From assembly GCF_900119735.1 (NCBI RefSeq), contig NZ_FPJW01000002.1:186001-250000 (forward strand): a DNA stretch of 64,000 nucleotides, given 5' to 3'. Positions 58,697 through 64,000 of this stretch are shown here, piece by piece; position 1 is the stretch's first letter; every line of letters begins with the position of its first letter. The translations under genes were made by a program, and so were the position numbers. The stretch comes from Marinospirillum alkaliphilum DSM 21637 (GTDB lineage Bacteria; Pseudomonadota; Gammaproteobacteria; Pseudomonadales; Halomonadaceae). The notes beneath the pieces were generated by a model. The model saw only the letters and a list, made by a program, of their open reading frames with translations, ran no database searches and was not told the DNA's origin.

Positions 58697-59977
58697 ATGC
58701 GGGTTAAGCGCTTTTTCGGGGCAGACTCCCGGCAGGCAATGCGATTGGTTCGGGAAGAGTTGGGCGCTGATGCGGTCATTGTCTCCAATCGCAAAGTGGA
58801 AAATGGCGTCGAGATTGTCTGTGCGCTGGATTATGATGAAGCAGACAACCCCGCTACTTTTGCCAGTGCGCTGAAACAGGCTGATCAGGGAGATGCATTG
58901 CAACGTGAGCTGGATGAGGCGCGTCAACGCATTTTGTCAGGTGCACGTTTTGATACAGGCTTGTCCGATAATGCCTTCCAGAAGAAGGCACGCATGCGCC
59001 AGTTGGGCTCGTTATCGGAAGGCCTTTCGCCGGGCGGTTATACCCCAGCGGCCAGCGAAGACTATTCACCCCCTCCCTTGCATACTGGTGGCTCTGCTGA
59101 AGAGCTTGCCATGCGGGCGATGCAATCTGAAATCCAGAGCCTCAGGGATCTTGTTCGCGAACAGTTGCGTGAGCAGGATGCCTTGCGTAATCCGACTGAG
59201 GCGCTGGTGCGCAATCGCTTGTTAAGTGCTGGTTTCAGTGATGCTTATGTACGGCGTCTGTTAAAACTTCTGGTGCTTGATCCGGATATGGACAGCAAGG
59301 CGGCCTGGCGTCAGGTGCTTGACCGTCTAAAGGGTGAAGTACAGACCCTGGACGAGGAGTTTATCGACAAGGGGGGGATTGTTGCCTTGCTGGGTCCCAC
59401 CGGCGTTGGTAAAACCACCACACTGGGAAAGCTGGCTGCGCGTTATGTACTCAAACATGGTGCAGAAGGTCTGGCACTGGTCACCACGGATTGCTACCGC
59501 ATTGCTGCCTATGAACAATTACGCACCTTTGGCCGAATTCTCGGTGTGACGGTGCGGGTGGTCGATGAAAACAACGCCCTGGACATGACACTCAAATCTT
59601 TGCGGAACAAAAGCCTGGTGTTGATTGATACGGCAGGATTGAATGTTCGTGACCCCAACCTGCAGGTGCAGATGGGATTGCTTGGATCAACACAGGCGCG
59701 TATTCGCAGATTCATGGTATTGCCGGCCACCAGCCAGGCGCGTGTGCTGCTGGATACCTATGAAGCCTACCGTGACGCCGGGTTAAATGGTTGTGTGCTG
59801 ACCAAGCTGGATGAGGCTGTAAATATAGGTGAGGTGCTTGGACTGGTATTGGAAAAGCGCCTTCCGGTCAGTTATGTGACCAACGGTCAGAAAATACCTG
59901 ATGATGTGCAACTGGCCAGCCCTACCTCTCTGATTGCACGTTTTGCCAGAGATGTTGAGCGCAGTGAAGAAGCCTGA
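58697..59977 (+). CDS. flhF: Flagellar GTPase FlhF
   Basis: A 426-residue SRP-type GTPase that places the polar flagellum. N-terminal B domain starts VKRFFGADSRQAMRLVREEL; the GTPase has GPTGVGKTTTLGKLAARY (P-loop), TTDCYRIAAYEQL, LIDTAGL and LTKLDEA. Start at ATG 58697, with AGGA six bases upstream. It is followed at once by fliA; the MinD-like FleN/FlhG gene that normally lies between them is absent. Confidence 0.96.
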   Translation: MRVKRFFGADSRQAMRLVREELGADAVIVSNRKVENGVEIVCALDYDEADNPATFASALKQADQGDALQRELDEARQRILSGARFDTGLSDNAFQKKARMRQLGSLSEGLSPGGYTPAASEDYSPPPLHTGGSAEELAMRAMQSEIQSLRDLVREQLREQDALRNPTEALVRNRLLSAGFSDAYVRRLLKLLVLDPDMDSKAAWRQVLDRLKGEVQTLDEEFIDKGGIVALLGPTGVGKTTTLGKLAARYVLKHGAEGLALVTTDCYRIAAYEQLRTFGRILGVTVRVVDENNALDMTLKSLRNKSLVLIDTAGLNVRDPNLQVQMGLLGSTQARIRRFMVLPATSQARVLLDTYEAYRDAGLNGCVLTKLDEAVNIGEVLGLVLEKRLPVSYVTNGQKIPDDVQLASPTSLIARFARDVERSEEA

Positions 59978-59999
59978 AAGGATTGGATGGATGTAAAGC

Positions 60000-60737
60000 A
60001 TGACAGCAGCCAAGGGCCTTAATCTCTATTCCCGCAATCAGCAACTGGCTGATTCGCGTCTGCTGGAGCAGTATGCTGCTCTGGTGCGCAGGATTGCGCA
60101 CCACCTCCTTGCGCGCCTGCCGTCAACAGTGCAGTTGGATGATTTGCTGCAATCGGGCTCGATGGGGTTGATAGAAGCCTCCCGGAATTTCGACGCAGAA
60201 AAGGGTGCCAGCTTTGAAACCTTTGCATCGATCCGGATTCGCGGGGCCATGCTGGATGAAGTGCGCCGACAGGATTGGGTGCCGCGCTCAGTGCATCGCA
60301 ATAGTCGTCGTGTGAGTGAAGCGGTGCGCAATATCGAAGCGCGCACCGGTCGTGATGCACAGGACCATGAAATCGCTCAGGAAATGGGCGTTTCACTGGA
60401 TGAATACAATCAATACCTGGCCGATACGGCAGGTTCTCGCCTGTTCAGCATTGAAGAATTGAGCGGCCAGGAGGATTCAAGTTTTGAAGTGGCGGACGAT
60501 AATGGCTCCGAACCACTGGCAGAAGTGCAGGAGAGCCGCTTTCAGGAATCGCTGGCGAAAGCAATTTCAGCTTTGCCTGAGCGTGAACAAATGGTACTTT
60601 CTCTGTACTATAACGAAGAGCTTAATCTGAAGGAGATCGGGGCGATACTATCGGTCAGTGAGTCCCGGATCAGTCAGATTCTGAGTCAGGCTGCGGCGCG
60701 TTTGCGCGGAAGGCTTGCTGATTGGAAAAATGTATAG
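60000..60737 (+). CDS. fliA: Flagellar sigma factor FliA (sigma-28)
   Basis: A 245-residue sigma factor for late flagellar and chemotaxis genes. Region 2 contains QLDDLLQSGSMGLIEASRNF and FETFASIRIRGAMLDEVRRQ; region 4 has LPEREQMVLSLYYNEELNLK and the helix-turn-helix ESRISQILSQAAARLR. Typical length. The start is 22 bases after the flhF stop, with a weak ribosome site. Confidence 0.96.
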   Translation: MTAAKGLNLYSRNQQLADSRLLEQYAALVRRIAHHLLARLPSTVQLDDLLQSGSMGLIEASRNFDAEKGASFETFASIRIRGAMLDEVRRQDWVPRSVHRNSRRVSEAVRNIEARTGRDAQDHEIAQEMGVSLDEYNQYLADTAGSRLFSIEELSGQEDSSFEVADDNGSEPLAEVQESRFQESLAKAISALPEREQMVLSLYYNEELNLKEIGAILSVSESRISQILSQAAARLRGRLADWKNV

Positions 60738-60806
60738 CATGCCTTTCTTCAGGCTTGGTTGTACTATAATCATTACCGCTGCTTGCAAGGTTTAACGGAG
60801 GTTGCC

Positions 60807-61193
60807 TTGAATAAAGACATGAAGATTCTCATTGTGGATGATTTTGCCACCATGAGAAGGATCATTAAAAACCTGCTCCGCGACCTGGGCTTTAATAACA
60901 CCCATGAAGCGGATGATGGCCTGACAGCCATACCTATGCTGAACACCGGCAATTTTGACTTTCTGGTCACCGACTGGAATATGCCGGGTATGACCGGTTT
61001 TGACCTGCTGAAGCATGTGCGAGCTGATCCTGATCTCAAGGATTTGCCTGTGCTGATGGTTACAGCAGAGTCCAAGCGTGAGCAGATAGTTGCAGCGGCC
61101 CAGGCTGGCGTGAACGGTTATATTGTCAAGCCGTTTACAGCTGCAGTGTTGAAGGAAAAGATCGAGAAGATTTTTGAGCGCATTCAGAAGTAA
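60807..61193 (+). CDS. cheY: Chemotaxis response regulator CheY
   Basis: A 128-residue single-domain receiver that binds FliM when phosphorylated. Phospho-acceptor Asp56 lies in [12 protein letters not shown]; acidic pocket Asp11/Asp12; Thr in [10 protein letters not shown] and Lys in [11 protein letters not shown] prefer the TTG at 60807, which has GGAGG five bases upstream and gives the usual 128-129 residues; the ATG at 60819 (MKILIV) is 17 bases from that site, and gives the pseudomonad length of 124. Confidence 0.95.
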   Translation: MNKDMKILIVDDFATMRRIIKNLLRDLGFNNTHEADDGLTAIPMLNTGNFDFLVTDWNMPGMTGFDLLKHVRADPDLKDLPVLMVTAESKREQIVAAAQAGVNGYIVKPFTAAVLKEKIEKIFERIQK

Positions 61194-61231
61194 TGGCTTG
61201 ATTCCGTTGAAACCAGAGCCAGGGTGGATGC

Positions 61232-62023
61232 ATGTCTGATTCGAGTCGTCAGCCGGAAAACTTCGAGGAACTGCTACGCAGTACCACGGGTGAACTGGTC
61301 AGCAAAATAGAGCAGGGTGATCTGGCGGATGCCGTCAACCTGCTGCAGACGATTAATGATGCACGCAACCGCAACCTCTATCAGGAAGTGGGTCGATTAA
61401 CACGTGCTCTGCACGATGCGATTCGCGAATTTCAGCTGGATACTTCGGCCGTGATCGGGGACAAGGAAGCCATCTCTGATATGGCCGATGCTACAGATCG
61501 GCTGAATTATGTGATCAGCCTGACCCAGAATGCCGCCAACCGTACCATGGACAAGGTTGAAGAGTGTGTGCCGATTGCTGACCGGCTGGGTCGTGATGCA
61601 GCGAGTCTACGCAAAGAGTGGGGGCGCTTGATCCGTCGGGAAATGAAGCCAGACGAGTTCAGGAATCTGTATCATCGTATGGATGCTTTTCTGTCTGAAA
61701 CAGAAACCCACGCTGGTTTACTCGGTAATAACTTCAGTGAAATCACCTTGGCGCAGGATTACCAGGATCTGACCGGCCAGGTCGTGAAAAAGGTGATTAC
61801 GCTGGTGCACGAAGTGGAAGACAGCCTGGTCAATCTGGTGCGTATGGCCAGTCAGGTCGACAGAATAACAGGCATACGCCATGCGGATGCCGACAAGAAA
61901 AAAACAGAGGACATCAACAAGCAACTTCCAGAAGGTCCTGTGATCAATGCCGAGAAACGCGGGGTTGACGTAGTATCCGGACAAGATGAAGTTGATGACC
62001 TTCTCTCCAGCCTCGGGTTTTAA
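61232..62023 (+). CDS. cheZ: CheY-P phosphatase CheZ
   Basis: A 263-residue helical-bundle phosphatase. The catalytic segment is AQDYQDLTGQVVKKVITLV, with the Asp and Gln of the active site. The C-terminal CheY-binding peptide is DEVDDLLSSLGF, at the very end as in E. coli. The presence of cheZ is usual in gammaproteobacteria. GGATG precedes the start. Confidence 0.95.
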   Translation: MSDSSRQPENFEELLRSTTGELVSKIEQGDLADAVNLLQTINDARNRNLYQEVGRLTRALHDAIREFQLDTSAVIGDKEAISDMADATDRLNYVISLTQNAANRTMDKVEECVPIADRLGRDAASLRKEWGRLIRREMKPDEFRNLYHRMDAFLSETETHAGLLGNNFSEITLAQDYQDLTGQVVKKVITLVHEVEDSLVNLVRMASQVDRITGIRHADADKKKTEDINKQLPEGPVINAEKRGVDVVSGQDEVDDLLSSLGF

Positions 62024-62035
62024 AGGAGCCGATGG

Positions 62036-64000
62036 ATGAGTCTCGATGCAGATCAGGATATTCTGCAGGATTTCCTGGTAGAAGCCGGAGAAATTCTGGA
62101 ACAGCTTTCTGAGCAACTGGTTGACCTTGAGCAATCACCCGATGACCCGGAATTGCTTAATGCCATTTTTCGCGGCTTCCATACAGTTAAGGGTGGTGCC
62201 GGCTTTTTACAGATCACTCCGCTGGTGGAGTGCTGTCACAACGCCGAGAACGTGTTTGATACCCTGCGCAAAAACCAGCGCCAGGTAACCCCTGAGTTGA
62301 TGGATACAGTGCTGAGCGCGCTGGATGCTGTCAACGAGATGTTTGAAACCGTACGCTCCAATGAAATGCCTGAAGCTGCAGATCCTGCACTGATTGATGC
62401 GCTTGCCTATTATGCCTTGCCAGAGGATGAGGCCGGTGAAGCGCCGACCGCAACAGCTTCTGCTCCTGCCTCAGAGCCAGCAATTGTAACCTCTGAACCT
62501 GTTACTGCAGATGGTGATATCACCGATGCAGAATTTGAAAGTCTACTCAATGCCTTGAGCCCCGAAGATCGCGCTTCGATGGAAGAGCAGCGCCCTGCAG
62601 CGACACAGGCTCCGGCAGCAAAAACACCATCTGATGACCTGATCACTGAAGACGAGTTTGAAAACCTGCTGGACCAGTTGCATGGCAAAGGCAAAGGGCC
62701 TGGAGCTGCACTAGGTGCTACAAAAGCCTCTGAACCTGCTGCTGCAAAACCTGCAGCAGCAGGCGGTGATGACCTGATCACCGAAGATGAATTTGAAGCC
62801 TTGCTGGATCAGTTGCACGGCAAGGGCAAAGGGCCGGGTGCTGGTGAGATCCAGGCTGCAGCACCTGCACCTGCAGCAAAACCTGCACCGCGCCCTGCTG
62901 CACCCAAGCCGCCTGCCCCTATCGCACGTGATGATGATGATGACAAGCTGCCTGCCACCCAGTCCAAGGTTCCTGCCAAAAAAGAAGCTGCTGCAGACAA
63001 CACTGTAAGGGTCGATACATCCCGGCTTGACGAGATCATGAACATGGTCGGTGAGTTGGTTCTGGTCCGCAACCGTCTGGTGCGCCTGGGTGCTGACAGC
63101 TCTGACGGTGAGCTGGCCAAGGCGGTAGCAAATCTGGATGTGGTTACGGCAGACTTGCAGACTTCCGTGATGAAAACACGCATGCAACCCATCAAGAAGG
63201 TTTTTGGTCGCTTCCCACGTGTTATTCGTGATCTATCCAGAAAAATGAACAAGGAAATTGTTCTGGAAATGATCGGTGAAGACACGGATCTGGATAAAAA
63301 CCTGGTGGAAGCGCTGGCGGACCCGCTGGTTCATCTGGTGCGCAACTCTGCTGACCATGGCATTGAGCTCCCAGAGGTTCGTGAAAAACGAGGCAAGCCA
63401 CGGGTTGGTACGGTGATCCTGGCTGCAGAGCAGGAGGGTGATCATATTCTGCTGACCATCTCGGATGATGGTGCAGGTATGGATCCTGAAGTGTTAAAGC
63501 GCAAAGCCGTTGAAAAAGGTCAGTTGGACCAGGATGCGGCTGATCGTTTAACTGATCAGGAAGCATTTAACCTGATTTTTGCCGCAGGCCTGTCCACCAA
63601 AGATGAAATTTCTGATGTGTCTGGCCGTGGTGTTGGCATGGATGTGGTCAAGACCAAAATTGCTCAGCTTAATGGCACCATTAATGTCTGGTCCGAGCTG
63701 GGTAAAGGCAGCAAAATCATCATCAAGGTGCCGCTGACGCTGGCAATCATGCCAACCCTGATGATCAAGCTGCAGGATCAGACCTTTGCCTTGCCTCTGG
63801 TTAACGTGAACGAAATTTTCCAGCTGGATATTTCCCGTGCCAACAAGATTGATGGCCAGGAAGTAATTATTATCCGTGAAAGAACACTGCCACTGTTCTA
63901 CCTACGTCGTTGGTTGGTCAGGGATATCACCCGCCGTCAGATCTCCAAAGAAGAACTGAAGGAAGCGCACGTGGTGGTGGTATCCATTGGTAATCAGCAG
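62036..64000 (+). CDS. cheA: Chemotaxis histidine kinase CheA, C-terminus beyond the window
   Basis: The first 655 residues are in view; the gene runs off the right edge. P1 phosphotransfer domain with His49 in FRGFHTVKGGAGF; a long Ala/Pro-rich linker (about 125-320) with three acidic motif copies; P3 dimer helix from about 323 (DTSRLDEIMNMVGELVLVRN); P4 ATPase with VRNSADHGIELP, DDGAGMDPE and GRGVGMDVVKTK near 530; P5 coupling domain begins after KIIIKVPLTLAIMPT. There is no standard P2 domain; the linker motifs stand in its place. Start at ATG 62036, with GGAG seven bases upstream. Confidence 0.96.
   Translation, partial: MSLDADQDILQDFLVEAGEILEQLSEQLVDLEQSPDDPELLNAIFRGFHTVKGGAGFLQITPLVECCHNAENVFDTLRKNQRQVTPELMDTVLSALDAVNEMFETVRSNEMPEAADPALIDALAYYALPEDEAGEAPTATASAPASEPAIVTSEPVTADGDITDAEFESLLNALSPEDRASMEEQRPAATQAPAAKTPSDDLITEDEFENLLDQLHGKGKGPGAALGATKASEPAAAKPAAAGGDDLITEDEFEALLDQLHGKGKGPGAGEIQAAAPAPAAKPAPRPAAPKPPAPIARDDDDDKLPATQSKVPAKKEAAADNTVRVDTSRLDEIMNMVGELVLVRNRLVRLGADSSDGELAKAVANLDVVTADLQTSVMKTRMQPIKKVFGRFPRVIRDLSRKMNKEIVLEMIGEDTDLDKNLVEALADPLVHLVRNSADHGIELPEVREKRGKPRVGTVILAAEQEGDHILLTISDDGAGMDPEVLKRKAVEKGQLDQDAADRLTDQEAFNLIFAAGLSTKDEISDVSGRGVGMDVVKTKIAQLNGTINVWSELGKGSKIIIKVPLTLAIMPTLMIKLQDQTFALPLVNVNEIFQLDISRANKIDGQEVIIIRERTLPLFYLRRWLVRDITRRQISKEELKEAHVVVVSIGNQQ
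62510..62838 (+). repeat. Three copies of an acidic motif in the cheA linker
   Basis: Two 71-base copies, 62633-62703 and 62768-62838, encode DLITEDEFENLLDQLHGKG and DLITEDEFEALLDQLHGKG plus KGPGA. A third, older copy, 62510-62557, encodes DITDAEFESLLNAL. The two good copies differ mostly at third codon positions, so the protein motif is under selection. Confidence 0.9.

Overview
The window looks like chromosomal DNA of a polarly flagellated marine-type gammaproteobacterium, probably near the Oceanospirillales/Pseudomonadales. The evidence is the conserved block rpoS-pcm-surE-truD-ispF-ispD-ftsB-eno-kdsA-pyrG-tilS-accA-dnaE, the pseudomonad/Marinobacter-like order fleS-fleR-fliEFGHIJ-fliK-fliLMNOPQR-flhB-flhA-flhF-fliA-cheYZA, and the pair holC-pepA next to lptFG. 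The genus is a guess. I found no tRNA, rRNA, CRISPR array, insertion sequence or phage gene, and no gene-free stretch over 300 bases (the longest, 42458-42718, is 261 bases).

Layout. 1-5359: the 5' end of valS, a small unknown gene, holC and pepA (minus), then lptF-lptG and an RDD membrane protein (plus). 5356-13440: a minus-strand operon of a periplasmic binding protein, two acyl-CoA ligases, an acyl-CoA dehydrogenase and a thiolase, divergent from an AraC-type regulator; it looks like uptake and beta-oxidation of an unknown carboxylic acid. 13492-23090: two plus-strand envelope-transport operons. The first encodes an MMPL/RND transporter, a LolA-like periplasmic protein and an outer-membrane beta-barrel. 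The second encodes a small ArsR-family regulator, an RND adaptor and an RND pump. Both start with almost the same promoter, sharing a 24-base element (23 of 24 identical) that overlaps the -10 box. The regulator has the two cysteines, 66 residues apart, of the HlyU/BigR/SqrR/YgaV sulfane-sulfur sensors. This two-operon regulon is my main candidate for something undescribed.

23101-39951: the minus-strand housekeeping block from dnaE down to rpoS, with a DUF368 (PopT-like) gene between pcm and rpoS where nlpD is usual, and a small predicted outer-membrane protein between eno and ftsB. 40045-64000: the flagellar and chemotaxis cluster, starting with the FleS/FleR two-component system and running off the window inside cheA. 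Oddities here are a FliH of 523 residues with a roughly 265-residue acidic tail, a FliN with three tandem DDW-type motifs, a CheA with three copies of an acidic linker motif, a good sigma-54 promoter before fliK, and no fleN/flhG between flhF and fliA.
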